Assembly (NCBI GenBank): GCA_015066245.1
Contig: SVOS01000017.1
Coordinates: 1 to 34,924, forward strand
Source: Oscillospiraceae bacterium
GTDB taxonomy: Bacteria > Bacillota > Clostridia > Oscillospirales > Acutalibacteraceae
DNA: 34,924 bases
Reading direction: 5' to 3'
A program made the position numbers and the translations under genes. The notes beneath the pieces were generated by a model. That model saw only the letters and a program-made list of their open reading frames with translations, was not told where the DNA came from and searched no databases. Every line of letters starts with the position of its first letter. The stretch's first letter is position 1. Positions 7,932 through 16,806 of this stretch are shown piece after piece.

Positions 7932-10900
7932 ATGAAAACAAGCAAAACTGCCAAGGCTTTAGTTTCAGTTGCTTTGGTAATCGCAATGCTGCTTTCTATG
8001 TGCATTGTAGGTTTTACAGGTGTAAGCGCAGCAGGTCTTACACTTAACTACGAATTTGCATATAAGAACGCAGGCTACGCAGAAGGCCGAATCAGCCTTT
8101 CAGGAACAAGCGGTACATATATTCTTTACTGGTCTGACGATACAGGCGCTCTCAAAGGATACGCAGGTATTGCTCAGATTGAGGCTTCAGCAAGCAAAAA
8201 ATATTTTAATATGCCTGCTAACACTGCAATTCCCGCAGGTGCTACAAAGGTTATTGCTGTACAGAGCGGCAAAGAGGCAACAGTTGCCAACGCTTCAGCA
8301 GTGTTCGAGATTCCTGCTGACAAGCAGTTCAAGGGCGGCACAAAGCAGTATGACTTTATGTCTCTTTCCGATATCCATATCGAATACGGCAGCTTCTATC
8401 AATTTGCAAAAGAGCATTTAGCTAACTCTTTGGAAGTTGCTGCAAAGAGAGATGTTGAGTTTATCGCAACCTGCGGCGATAATATGAACGGTAACAACGG
8501 CACAAATCACTATATGGACGAGTGGAATACATATCTTAAGATATTGGCTTCTTCTAACTACAACAACCCTATTTATGAAGCAAACGGCAACCACGAGACA
8601 TATGCGGATGATAATAAAACAAGCGATCCTTATGATTTCGGTCTGAACCTGTTTAAGCAGGCAACAGGCCTTAATTCAACAACAGGCAAGGTACAGGATG
8701 CTCCTTACTTCGAGAAGACAATCAACGGCGACCATTACATCTTTATGACAATGGAGCTTATCACAAAGAACAAGCACCCAGGTATATCTGATTGCTTCTC
8801 AAGTGCACAGCTCGATTGGCTTGAGGGTCTCCTTAATAAGTATAAAAACGATGGCCACAAGATTTTCATCTATGAGCATGCTCCCTTCAAAAACTATGGC
8901 GCAGGTGACAACAAGGTAACACCTTACTATACTGCTGCTATGGATGATACTTACCCCAATGTTAAGAGATTCAAGAGCATTCTTGAAGCTAACAAGGATG
9001 TAATCGCATTCTCCGGTCATACTCACATCGACTTCAAGTATGGCTACAACTTCGACAACGAAAACGGCACAACAGCTTATACAGTTCACATTCCTTCCAA
9101 CGCTTCTACAACACATCCCAAGGCCGGTGGCGGCGGTCTGGACTATATCCACGACATCAACAGCTCTCAGGGCTATCTTGTAGACGTTTATGAGGATTAT
9201 GTAATCTTAAACGGTACAGACCTTGCATTCAACCTTATCTGTCCTTCCTACATATATATGGTTGACTACACAGGCGAGGAATTAGTGGAAAACGAGATGG
9301 AAGAAATCGTTTATGATACAGTTACAATTACTGTTGACGTTTCCAATCTCACAGATGCACCTCAGAGTGTTGTTTGCGTTGCAGTTGACGAAAACAATTC
9401 AGCAAACAGTCAGACAATCCCCATGACAAGAAATGCTGACGGCACATATTCTGCAAAGGTTATCGCTGAGTATTCAAAGGTTTACTTTGCAATCAACGGC
9501 GAAACAGGTGTTAAGACAAGTGCTTTCGATGTAGCTAACTGCAAGATTATTCTCGGTTCTCAGAAGCTTACATATACACCTGTAGAACCCGTAACTACCA
9601 ACGTACACGCCCACATGTGGGGTGCAGGTGGCGACGGTACTTCATGGCCCGGTATTCCTATGACACTGGGTGCTGACGGCAAATACACCGCTCTTGTACC
9701 TGCTTCTGACTTTTCCGGAGTTGTATTTGACGAGGGTAAAGATGCTGCCCAGACAGACGACCTTATCTTTGCCGACTATGCATCAGATTTTGTAGCTGAT
9801 GTTTATATCAACTTAGACGGCGATACAACTGAGCCTGCAACTAAGCCTACTGAGGGTCCCACACAGCCTACTCAGAAACCTACTCAGAAGCCCACAACTC
9901 CCGTGGTTACTGAGCCTTCAGAGCAGCCCACTCAGAAGCCCACAAATCCTGTGGTAACTGAGCCTTCAGAAGTTCCCACAACTCCCGCAACTACTCCCAC
10001 AGAGTCAAATCCTTCAGTAGACCCCACAGAGCCTGCTAAGGACGAGCTTGCACCTATCGTAATTGCTGAGTATGATGATGCATGTTTCTATGTAGAGGCT
10101 TATGCAGCAGACGGTGCAGAGGATGTAGAGTTCAAGTTTGCAGTAAGCGGCTATGTTGTTCAGGACTATTCCGACAACTCCAAAGCAATGTTTGGCGTAG
10201 CAGGCGATGGTATGTATGTCCTCGAGGTAACTGCTAAGTATGCAGACGGCTCTGAGCATAAGACAACCGTTATGATTGAGGTTAAGGATGGCGTGGCAAT
10301 TCTTCCCGAGATGCCTGAGCGTCCCACAGAGCCCACAACAACTCCCGACGAGTCCCAGCCCACTGACCCCGCAACATCCACATCTCCCTCTGAGCCTGCA
10401 GTTGAGTACCTCTATGGTGATGCAGACCTTAACGGCAAGGTAAACATCAAGGATGCAACTCAGATTCAGAAGTATGCAGCTAAGATTCTTGATCTCGACG
10501 ATGTTGCATATATTCAGGCTGACGTAACAGGCGATACAAAGGTTAACATTAAGGACACAACATCAATCCAGAAGTGGATTGCAAAGATGTTTGAAAAGTT
10601 CCCCGTTGAGGAAGCTACTGCTCTCGTATCAGTTGGTGCAAATGTTCCTGTTGTTGCAGTAGGCGCTCTCAAAGATGACGTTAAGAATGCACTTTCCAAG
10701 GAGTATCAGTACGCTTCTTATGATGCATACATGGCACTTAAGAAAGCTTATATGACCAATTCTGCAAATCTCCAGCAGGCTTATGACAACTACAAGACTA
10801 TGAAGTCTAATAATCCTCTGTCAAATCCCGGTGGTACAGCTACTATCGGTCAGATTGATATAGGTGCAACCGGACAGGGCGCACCTACACTTCCCGGTCC

Positions 10901-11714
10901 TTCCTTCGGTGGCGGTTCAACAGGCGGCAACACCGGTGGCGACAATACCGGTGGTAACACAGGCGGCAACACAGGCGGCGATGTTACTACAGATATGATC
11001 AGCATTTACTTTGTTAAGCCCTCTGATTGGGAGAATGCATATATCTATGCTTACTACGGTGACGGCACCAACATGGATACAGAGTGGTCTGATCCATATC
11101 CCGGCAACAAGATGACATTTGTTGAAACAGATGCAAACGGCAACGATATTTATGTAAGCGAAGTACCTGCAGACATCAACACTATCAAGTTTGCAGACGG
11201 CTCTGCTACAAACCGCAGAACTGACATTATTGTAGATTTCAGTGATGGTATTTGCTATGAGCTCGGTGATACTTTCCAGGGCGACTCAACCAAGTGGTAT
11301 GTAAAGCCCTACGCTTATAGCGGTAACGGCGGTAATACAGGCGGTAACACCGGTGATAACACAGGTGGCTCAACAGGTGGCTCAACAGGCGGTGAGTGGA
11401 CAGTTTACTTCTCCGACACCAACTCCTGGGGCACAGTATATGCTCATCTTTTCGGTACAAGCGGTAGCAAGGCTGAATGGCCCGGCACAGTTATGACCTT
11501 CACAGGCAAAACAAGCAGCAGCGGCAAGAAGCTTTATTCCATTACCTTTGATTCATCCAAGTATCAGAGTGTTGTGTTCAACTCCGGTAACGGCGGCGAG
11601 CAGACAGTTGATATCACAATTTCAGAAGATGCTACAGTTTACCACCTTGATACCACAAAGGATAGTCAGGGCCACTACAACGTAGGCAGCTATGCTTACA
11701 GCAGCAAATACTGA
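7932..11714 (+). CDS. Secreted metallophosphoesterase with starch-binding modules and a dockerin
   Basis: The start is the ATG at 7932, seven bases after AAGGAGG (7918-7924). An upstream in-frame ATG at 7893 lacks a ribosome binding site. The 1260-residue product begins with a signal peptide (cut near residue 34). A calcineurin-like phosphoesterase domain follows with all metal motifs: D147/H149 in SDIHIE, D183-N184 in CGDN, N220-H221-E222 in GNHE, H316, and H363/H365 in GHTHID. Next come beta-domains resembling CBM26 starch-binding modules (about residues 554-620), Pro/Thr linkers, a type I dockerin at about 828-890 (two DxNGKVNIKD-type calcium loops), a helical segment, Gly/Thr/Asn linkers, and two more CBM26-like domains (about 1023-1110 and 1155-1260, with W-PG-M signatures). 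Binding to starch or a similar glucan and docking on a cohesin scaffold are inferred. The phosphoesterase substrate is unknown. The gene is monocistronic. Confidence 0.9.
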   Translation: MKTSKTAKALVSVALVIAMLLSMCIVGFTGVSAAGLTLNYEFAYKNAGYAEGRISLSGTSGTYILYWSDDTGALKGYAGIAQIEASASKKYFNMPANTAIPAGATKVIAVQSGKEATVANASAVFEIPADKQFKGGTKQYDFMSLSDIHIEYGSFYQFAKEHLANSLEVAAKRDVEFIATCGDNMNGNNGTNHYMDEWNTYLKILASSNYNNPIYEANGNHETYADDNKTSDPYDFGLNLFKQATGLNSTTGKVQDAPYFEKTINGDHYIFMTMELITKNKHPGISDCFSSAQLDWLEGLLNKYKNDGHKIFIYEHAPFKNYGAGDNKVTPYYTAAMDDTYPNVKRFKSILEANKDVIAFSGHTHIDFKYGYNFDNENGTTAYTVHIPSNASTTHPKAGGGGLDYIHDINSSQGYLVDVYEDYVILNGTDLAFNLICPSYIYMVDYTGEELVENEMEEIVYDTVTITVDVSNLTDAPQSVVCVAVDENNSANSQTIPMTRNADGTYSAKVIAEYSKVYFAINGETGVKTSAFDVANCKIILGSQKLTYTPVEPVTTNVHAHMWGAGGDGTSWPGIPMTLGADGKYTALVPASDFSGVVFDEGKDAAQTDDLIFADYASDFVADVYINLDGDTTEPATKPTEGPTQPTQKPTQKPTTPVVTEPSEQPTQKPTNPVVTEPSEVPTTPATTPTESNPSVDPTEPAKDELAPIVIAEYDDACFYVEAYAADGAEDVEFKFAVSGYVVQDYSDNSKAMFGVAGDGMYVLEVTAKYADGSEHKTTVMIEVKDGVAILPEMPERPTEPTTTPDESQPTDPATSTSPSEPAVEYLYGDADLNGKVNIKDATQIQKYAAKILDLDDVAYIQADVTGDTKVNIKDTTSIQKWIAKMFEKFPVEEATALVSVGANVPVVAVGALKDDVKNALSKEYQYASYDAYMALKKAYMTNSANLQQAYDNYKTMKSNNPLSNPGGTATIGQIDIGATGQGAPTLPGPSFGGGSTGGNTGGDNTGGNTGGNTGGDVTTDMISIYFVKPSDWENAYIYAYYGDGTNMDTEWSDPYPGNKMTFVETDANGNDIYVSEVPADINTIKFADGSATNRRTDIIVDFSDGICYELGDTFQGDSTKWYVKPYAYSGNGGNTGGNTGDNTGGSTGGSTGGEWTVYFSDTNSWGTVYAHLFGTSGSKAEWPGTVMTFTGKTSSSGKKLYSITFDSSKYQSVVFNSGNGGEQTVDITISEDATVYHLDTTKDSQGHYNVGSYAYSSKY

Positions 11715-11724
11715 TTAATAAATT

Positions 11725-11756
11725 ACGGAGCTGACAATTTGTCAGCTCCGTTTTTT
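11725..11756 (+). terminator. Terminator of the dockerin metallophosphoesterase gene
   Basis: A perfect 11-bp stem (11725-11735 with 11741-11751, arm ACGGAGCTGAC) with a 5-base loop is followed by a run of T. It may also slow transcription coming from the convergent DUF2188 gene. Confidence 0.9.
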
Positions 11757-11765
11757 AGTTTTAGA

Positions 11766-11990
11766 TTAGCCGTGAGGAGGTACGGGGTCATTGCCGAAAG
11801 AGCTTTTCTTTCGGATTTTGCCGTCTCTGCCACAGATTGTAAGCTCGGATTTCTGATTTTTGGCAATATCTGTAGCGATGGAGATGGCTTCGCGCTGGGT
11901 TTCTACAACTACAGTAGGCTTTTTATTGCCTTCGCCCATCACCTGCCAGTATCCGTCATCACGGTGAGTCACAAACTGATTTTTGCCCAT
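11766..11990 (-). CDS. DUF2188-like small protein
   Basis: The 74-residue product (MGKNQFVTHRDDGYWQVMGE...) matches the pattern of the DUF2188 family. These are small proteins with an N-terminal strand carrying a HVxPxxxGWxVxxEG-type motif, here FVTHRDDGYWQVMGEG, followed by an A/I-rich helix and a short strand with GRDGKI. The function of this family is not established to my knowledge. The start is the ATG at 11988-11990, because a CGGAGG ribosome binding site sits at 11998-12003. The in-frame GTG slightly upstream lies inside that site. The protein ends DPVPPHG, a tail common in these proteins. It is separated from the upstream activase gene by a terminator. Confidence 0.85.
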   Translation of the reverse strand: MGKNQFVTHRDDGYWQVMGEGNKKPTVVVETQREAISIATDIAKNQKSELTICGRDGKIRKKSSFGNDPVPPHG

Positions 11991-12051
11991 TATAAACACC
12001 TCCGTAAATTAAAGTCGGATTTATTGTTTGCACAGAGGGTTAATATATGCG

Positions 12052-12083
12052 AAAAGGACTGCATATTAAATGCAGTCCTTTTT
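12052..12083 (-). terminator. Terminator of the hydrolase-activase operon
   Basis: A 13-bp perfect stem (12052-12064 with 12070-12082) with a 5-base loop begins just after the activase stop codon. T-runs flank it on both strands. Confidence 0.85.
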
Positions 12084-12084
12084 A

Positions 12085-12783
12085 TCAGTTTTCAGAAATA
12101 CCTCTGATTTTAGTAACAGGAAGCTTGCGCTTTACCTGTTTGTAAATTGTCAGCAGTTCATCATCGCTATATCCCGAAAGGCTTGGGTCAATGAGGTTGC
12201 CCGAGTCTACAAATTGTTGCAGAAAATATCTGTCACAGCCCGAAATCCAGTCGGTTATTTTAAGTAAATCCTCAGCTTCGTGGAAATTCTTGACTACAGT
12301 TGTGCGAAATTCCGCCTCAACCTCGCCCGAGAGCAAAAATCGGATGCTTTCATCAATAGAGCTTAAGTCAAGTAGCTTTTTGCCTGCGGTGAGAGCGTAC
12401 TTGTCACGGCAATTCTTGATATCCATTGCTACATAGTCTACCAGCCCTTTGCGTACCATATCCTTAAGCTTTTTTGGGAAGGTGCCATTGGTATCAAGCT
12501 TTACGGAGTATCCCATGTCTTTGATATTTCTCAGAAAATCCTCAACATCAGGCTGCATAAGAGGCTCACCGCCGGTTACGCACACACCCTCAAGCATTCC
12601 TTTACGCTTTGAAAGAAAAGAAAGTATTTCCTCGGCATCAATACCGCCGCTGCTTTCTTCGGTAACAAGCAACGCGTTGTGGCAGAAGGGGCATCGCATA
12701 TTGCAACCGTAGGTAAACACAGTAGCCGCCATTTTGCCGGGATAATCTAAAAGTGTCAGCTTTTGTAAGGCTTCAATTTTCAT
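12085..12783 (-). CDS. Anaerobic ribonucleotide reductase activating protein, radical SAM (NrdG-like)
   Basis: The 232-residue protein is a radical-SAM enzyme. The 4Fe-4S motif is C27-x3-C31-x2-C34 (GCNMRCPFCHN). It is followed by the SAM-contact segment VCVTGGEPLMQ and the strand VKLDTNGT. The start LTLLDYPGKMAATVFTYGC is typical of the NrdG2-type subgroup (anaerobic ribonucleoside-triphosphate reductase activating proteins), which installs the glycyl radical on class III reductase. No reductase (nrdD) lies in this window, so the partner is inferred. The ATG overlaps the stop of the upstream alpha/beta hydrolase gene (ATGA), making a two-gene operon. The enzyme marks an anaerobic lifestyle. 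A related but different glycyl-radical partner cannot be ruled out. Confidence 0.88.
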   Translation of the reverse strand: MKIEALQKLTLLDYPGKMAATVFTYGCNMRCPFCHNALLVTEESSGGIDAEEILSFLSKRKGMLEGVCVTGGEPLMQPDVEDFLRNIKDMGYSVKLDTNGTFPKKLKDMVRKGLVDYVAMDIKNCRDKYALTAGKKLLDLSSIDESIRFLLSGEVEAEFRTTVVKNFHEAEDLLKITDWISGCDRYFLQQFVDSGNLIDPSLSGYSDDELLTIYKQVKRKLPVTKIRGISEN

Positions 12784-13745
12784 ATAATCTCAATATCCTC
12801 TAAGAAATTTTTGATTGTGGCATCATATTTTTTGACATCGTTGATTCTTAAGTGTGAGTGAGCACCCTTGTCAAAGGTAACAAGCTGCTTCTGGGTGCTT
12901 GCACACTTGTCAAAGAGAGTTCTGCATTTGTGAGGCAGTGAGTACACGTCCTGTTTTCCACTCATCAGAAGTAAGGGCAGGGTAAATTTGTCGGCAACTT
13001 CAATGGGAGATTGCTTCTTAACATCTAAATTAAAGCGACGTTTGCAGATTTTTCGCATCTGCCATATAACAGGATAAGTAGGTTTTTTGAGCTCTTTGAG
13101 ATGTTCTTTAAAGCTTTCGTAAAAGCTGTGATATGTGCCCTCGGCAACCAAAGCTTTGACACTCTTTGGAAAGTTTTTCTCTACACTTGCAAGCATTGCG
13201 GATGCGCTGCCGATGCAGATTCCGTGAAGTACAAAGGTGTGGATATTGTATTTTTTCTCAATATGATTTATCCATGGAGCAATATCTCTGCTTTCGGTAA
13301 TACCGCAACCGTTGAAATATCCGTCGCTTTCTCCGTGACCGCGGGTGTCGATAACAAGCACGTTAAAGCCTATGGAGCGGTATGGCTCTGCAAAATAATA
13401 TGAGTAAAGCAGGCTTTCGGCTCTACCCTGCAAAATCATGGCACACTTGTCAAAACCAAAGTCGAAGTATTCACCGCAAAGCTTGAGAGAGTCGTTTTCT
13501 ATTTGCTCAACATGTGCAAATTCGCGGTATTTGTCGCCCCATGCAATACCTTCTTCAAACATTCTTACGTGTTCTTCATTGGTAGCACAGCTGCAATCTC
13601 TTGCCCACTTGTCGGGAGATGTACGTACAAGCTGCTCATCAACTACTCCCCAAGTGATTTTATATGTATATCTGAATACAAAGATTATAGGTACAACTAC
13701 AGCGAGTACTGCACCAAGAATAATGAGATAACCCCAAAAAGGCAT
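12780..13745 (-). CDS. Membrane-anchored alpha/beta hydrolase with Cys at the nucleophile position
   Basis: The 321-residue protein starts with a hydrophobic anchor (about residues 4-26) and continues as an alpha/beta hydrolase of the YqkD/BAAT-like kind. The oxyanion region and the strand VLVIDTRGHGES are visible. The nucleophile elbow reads HGICIGSAS, so the central residue of GxNxG is C177 rather than Ser. A candidate acid is the Asp in SGKQDVYSLP, and the candidate His is in KGAHSHLRIND near the end. Ser-type members of this group usually have GxSMGA, while Cys at this place is known in dienelactone hydrolase. Activity, substrate and even catalysis are open. The ribosome binding site is AGGAGG just before the ATG. 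The gene overlaps and precedes the activase gene. Confidence 0.88.
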   Translation of the reverse strand: MPFWGYLIILGAVLAVVVPIIFVFRYTYKITWGVVDEQLVRTSPDKWARDCSCATNEEHVRMFEEGIAWGDKYREFAHVEQIENDSLKLCGEYFDFGFDKCAMILQGRAESLLYSYYFAEPYRSIGFNVLVIDTRGHGESDGYFNGCGITESRDIAPWINHIEKKYNIHTFVLHGICIGSASAMLASVEKNFPKSVKALVAEGTYHSFYESFKEHLKELKKPTYPVIWQMRKICKRRFNLDVKKQSPIEVADKFTLPLLLMSGKQDVYSLPHKCRTLFDKCASTQKQLVTFDKGAHSHLRINDVKKYDATIKNFLEDIEII

Positions 13746-13867
13746 GTTAAGTCCTCCTAATAGTTTATATACATATTATCTTATAAATTCGCTGAAAAGT
13801 AAAGTGTTGAAGAATAGAAGAATAAGAGGTATTTTAAGGAAAAATAGTTTAATTTGATAAATAGTTC

Positions 13868-13896
13868 TTGAAAAAGCGACACGCGTGTGCTATAAT
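13868..13896 (+). promoter_or_regulatory. Promoter of degV with a palindrome in its spacer
   Basis: TTGAAA (13868-13873) and TATAAT (13891-13896) are spaced by exactly 17 bases. A perfect 10-bp palindrome ACACGCGTGT (13879-13888) lies in the spacer, a position where a repressor would block polymerase. Confidence 0.75.
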
Positions 13897-13927
13897 TCGG
13901 TTTGGATTATCGGAAGGAGAGAATAGA

Positions 13928-14866
13928 ATGAGTAATTTTGTTATTATTTCTGACACATCCTGCGACCTTAACGCAGAGCTCAGAGAGCGTTTTGGCATAG
14001 CGGATTATGCCAGAGGATATGTGCATTTACCTGACGGTTCTGCCGTTCAGGCTAACCTTGACTGGACAGAGGAAGAAAGCAACGCTTTCTTTAAGGCATT
14101 GTCTGACAAAAAGGCAAACTTCAAGACTGCTACTCCCTCTATCGGTGAGGTTGAGGATGTTATGGACAAGCAGCTTAAAGAGGGCAACGACATATTGTGT
14201 GTTACACTTTCAACAGGCCTTTCCGGTATGTACGGCGTGTTTGTCAATGCCGCAAAGGATATGAAAGAAAAATATCCTGATAGAAAAATTGTAGTTGTAG
14301 ACTCCATGCGTTATTCTACATCAGAGGGTATGGTGTGTGTGCTTGCTTCCCAGTACAGAGCTGAGGGCAAGACTATCGAAGAAACTGCAGAGCTTCTTGA
14401 TGCCAATAAATGCAGAGTTCACCAGATTGGCTGGATGGATGATTTGTTCTATTGCAAAAAAATGGGCAGAGTTTCGGGCGGTGCTGCCGTAATGGGTACT
14501 TTGGTAGGTATCAAGGCTATGGCTGACTTCAACCACAAGGGAATGAGCCATGTTCTCGGCAAAACAAGAGGATACAAGAACGCTTATCGCCATATTATTG
14601 AGTATATGAAGGAAACAGGCGAAGAACTTGAAAATCAGATTGTATTTATTGCTCATGCAGTAAGAGAAGAGCAGGCTCTTGAGGTTAAAAAGCTGATTGA
14701 AGAGGAAATCAAGCCCAAGGAGATTATTGTTACCACAGTTGGTCAGGGCAGTGCTCCCAACATAGGCCCCGGACTTGTGGCTGCATTTTATATGGGTGCT
14801 CCTATTTCTGAGAATGCCGAGAAAGAAATGAAAATCTTTGAGGCAGTATCTGCAAAAATTAAATAA
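13928..14866 (+). CDS. DegV family fatty-acid-binding protein
   Basis: The ATG at 13928 follows a GGAAGGAG ribosome binding site. An in-frame upstream extension would run back through the promoter and is rejected. The 312-residue product has the DegV signatures: ISDTSCDL at the start, TATPSIGEVEDVM, the fatty-acid headgroup segment TLSTGLSGMYGVF, and VDSMRYSTSEGM. DegV/FakB proteins bind a fatty acid and, in organisms with FakA, present it for phosphorylation and entry into phospholipid synthesis. No fakA is present here, so this role is inferred from the family. The gene stands alone between its promoter and a terminator shared with the convergent dockerin protein gene. Confidence 0.93.
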   Translation: MSNFVIISDTSCDLNAELRERFGIADYARGYVHLPDGSAVQANLDWTEEESNAFFKALSDKKANFKTATPSIGEVEDVMDKQLKEGNDILCVTLSTGLSGMYGVFVNAAKDMKEKYPDRKIVVVDSMRYSTSEGMVCVLASQYRAEGKTIEETAELLDANKCRVHQIGWMDDLFYCKKMGRVSGGAAVMGTLVGIKAMADFNHKGMSHVLGKTRGYKNAYRHIIEYMKETGEELENQIVFIAHAVREEQALEVKKLIEEEIKPKEIIVTTVGQGSAPNIGPGLVAAFYMGAPISENAEKEMKIFEAVSAKIK

Positions 14867-14882
14867 ACACAGAATAAAAAAG

Positions 14883-14918
14883 TCGGACACAGTATATGTT
14901 TACTGTGTCCGATTTTTT
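14883..14918. terminator. Shared terminator of degV and the convergent dockerin gene
   Basis: A perfect 12-bp stem (14883-14894 with 14901-14912) with a 6-base loop is preceded by A-runs and followed by TTTTTT, so it works on both strands. Confidence 0.88.
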
Positions 14919-14925
14919 ATGTTTG

Positions 14926-16806
14926 TTATTCAGCAACAAATACACAAAACTCGCCGATTTTTTCATTTGCAGGGAGATTTGCAAGGGATTTCTGGATTTC
15001 GGTTGTGTCTTTGATGGTGATGTTTTGGTCTTCGTTTGCATCGGCGGCCAGCAGAGCCTCGTTTTCAAGCGCTGTAATCATAGCCAGATGTTTCTGGATA
15101 AGGGTGGCATCCTTGATGGTTACCTTGTCGTTTAAATCTGTGTCGCCCAGAGTGTAGAACACAAAATTGGGAGGCAGAGTTGTTTCGTCTGTATTTTCTG
15201 TTTCCTTCGGCTCTGATGAAACAGGCTCGGAAGGTGTCTCGGTAACAGGGGGAATAGTGATAATCTCCGAAGGTTCGGTTACTATGGGCTGTGAAGGCTC
15301 GGTAGGTTCGGTGATGATGCCTGAAGCCTCTGTCTCCATAGGCTCAGTGGCGATAGTCTCAGTGTAGGATGGCACAGAAGAAATTTCCTGAGGCTCGGTT
15401 TCGGGAGAAGTTACGGGAGGAAGAACTTCGCCAACGGCAACAAGGTTATCGTAGCTGTTTAAGAGCGTACCTCTTGCTTTGTTTAGCTCCTCCTGAGTTG
15501 TGGCGGTATTGTATGCATCAGTTGCCGCAAGCAAAGCCGCACTTAAAACTTCGTAGCTGTCTGTTGTGTATTCTTTGGGGTTTACTTTTTTGCATATTTC
15601 AATTGCACTGAGCAACGGCTCTTTGTCAAAGCTTATGATTTTCATTTTCGAAATAGCATCTTCAAGCAATGCAGAAGCTTCGACATATTCTTCGTAAAAC
15701 TGATTCGGACCCAGGTATTGGTTTGTTTTGTTGAGGGCATCCAGCAAATTCTGTCTGCAACCTTCTTCAAATTCAATGCCTCTTACATATAAATACTGGT
15801 CGCCTTCATTGTAGAGTTTGTAGAATCTTTCTTTTTCATACATGTAGTCGCCGCGTCTGTCCTCGGGTACAAGCATCTGAATGGCCATGTAAAGGTCTTC
15901 GGCGGCTTTGTCTGCTTCTTCCTGAGACTGAGCATTGCTGAGCTTGCTTTTTGAATCATAGTATATCCACATGAATCTGTCGTAGCTTTCTTCGGTAAAG
16001 CGATACTCATTTTCATAATAGTAATATCCGTCGCGGACTGCATTCTCAAGGTCGGATAAATCTAAGTGGAGCTCTTTAAGATTCTCTAAAGCAGTAGTTA
16101 ACTTAAGAACACTGTATTCATAAACTTCGTCCTGCAGAGGCGTTGTGATATTTAATGTTTCTTCTGCGTAAACTACGGCATCGTGAAGTGCTTCTTCCGA
16201 CTCGGTTGTGAATATGGCATCATAGCTATGTAAAAAGTAAGAAGCACGGTTATAGTATCTGATAAGCTTATCTTTGGGTGTCTCAACGGGGACAGTTGCA
16301 TCGCCCACGGGCTTAAGCTTCATTATAGCCTCGTTTATGGCGTTTACTGCGTCATCAATTTCTTTTTGTGAAGTTACATAATAATAGAAATGATATTGCC
16401 CCTGTGCATCTAAAAGTGCCTGGAAACTTTCTTCGGTGTAATCATCGGGGTTAAGATTCTCTATGTAGTGGAATGCTTGCCAAAGTCCGTCTTTGTAGAG
16501 GTTCACGGTTTCAAGTCCGTACAACGCATCCTCAAGATTTTTAAGAGCTGCGGAAACTTCCTTGTTTGTGGAGTATTTATCAATGAACACAAGACGGGCT
16601 TCGTTAGTTGCTTCTTCGAAAGCCTCTACAGTTTCCGGTATATAGGTAGCACCGGTCTTAAGACCCTTTGATGCAAGCTCCAGTGCCATTGCAAGCTTGT
16701 CGCGTTTTGTTACGGGGTTTTCGCTTGCTACTGCAGAGGAAAATCCAAACGTTGAGAAAATCATCAGCACCGCAAGAACCATGCTGATTAATCGTAGTTT
16801 TTTCAT
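14926..16806 (-). CDS. Secreted helical-repeat (FIVAR-like) protein with C-terminal dockerin
   Basis: The 626-residue product begins with a signal peptide (about residues 1-28). About six helical repeats of 65-80 residues follow. They share the FIVAR-like pattern of Y-T-x-E-S, L-x-x-A and N-x-A-x-x-x-L (for example NPDDYTEESFQALLDAQGQY and NPKEYTTDSYEVLSAALLAA), known from cell-wall and host-contact proteins. A Pro/Thr/Glu linker covers about residues 460-550. The C-terminus is a type I dockerin with duplicated loops (DTDLNDKVTIKD and DANEDQNITIKD). It has no catalytic motif, so it may be a structural or binding arm of a cohesin-based complex. The ribosome binding site AAAGGAG precedes the ATG. 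It is convergent with degV. Confidence 0.87.
   Translation of the reverse strand: MKKLRLISMVLAVLMIFSTFGFSSAVASENPVTKRDKLAMALELASKGLKTGATYIPETVEAFEEATNEARLVFIDKYSTNKEVSAALKNLEDALYGLETVNLYKDGLWQAFHYIENLNPDDYTEESFQALLDAQGQYHFYYYVTSQKEIDDAVNAINEAIMKLKPVGDATVPVETPKDKLIRYYNRASYFLHSYDAIFTTESEEALHDAVVYAEETLNITTPLQDEVYEYSVLKLTTALENLKELHLDLSDLENAVRDGYYYYENEYRFTEESYDRFMWIYYDSKSKLSNAQSQEEADKAAEDLYMAIQMLVPEDRRGDYMYEKERFYKLYNEGDQYLYVRGIEFEEGCRQNLLDALNKTNQYLGPNQFYEEYVEASALLEDAISKMKIISFDKEPLLSAIEICKKVNPKEYTTDSYEVLSAALLAATDAYNTATTQEELNKARGTLLNSYDNLVAVGEVLPPVTSPETEPQEISSVPSYTETIATEPMETEASGIITEPTEPSQPIVTEPSEIITIPPVTETPSEPVSSEPKETENTDETTLPPNFVFYTLGDTDLNDKVTIKDATLIQKHLAMITALENEALLAADANEDQNITIKDTTEIQKSLANLPANEKIGEFCVFVAE

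Noticed and set aside
11739..12107. A 122-codon plus-strand frame opposite the DUF2188 gene
   Set aside because: It begins in a terminator and runs antisense through the DUF2188 gene and another terminator. The DUF2188 frame has the better start and family match.
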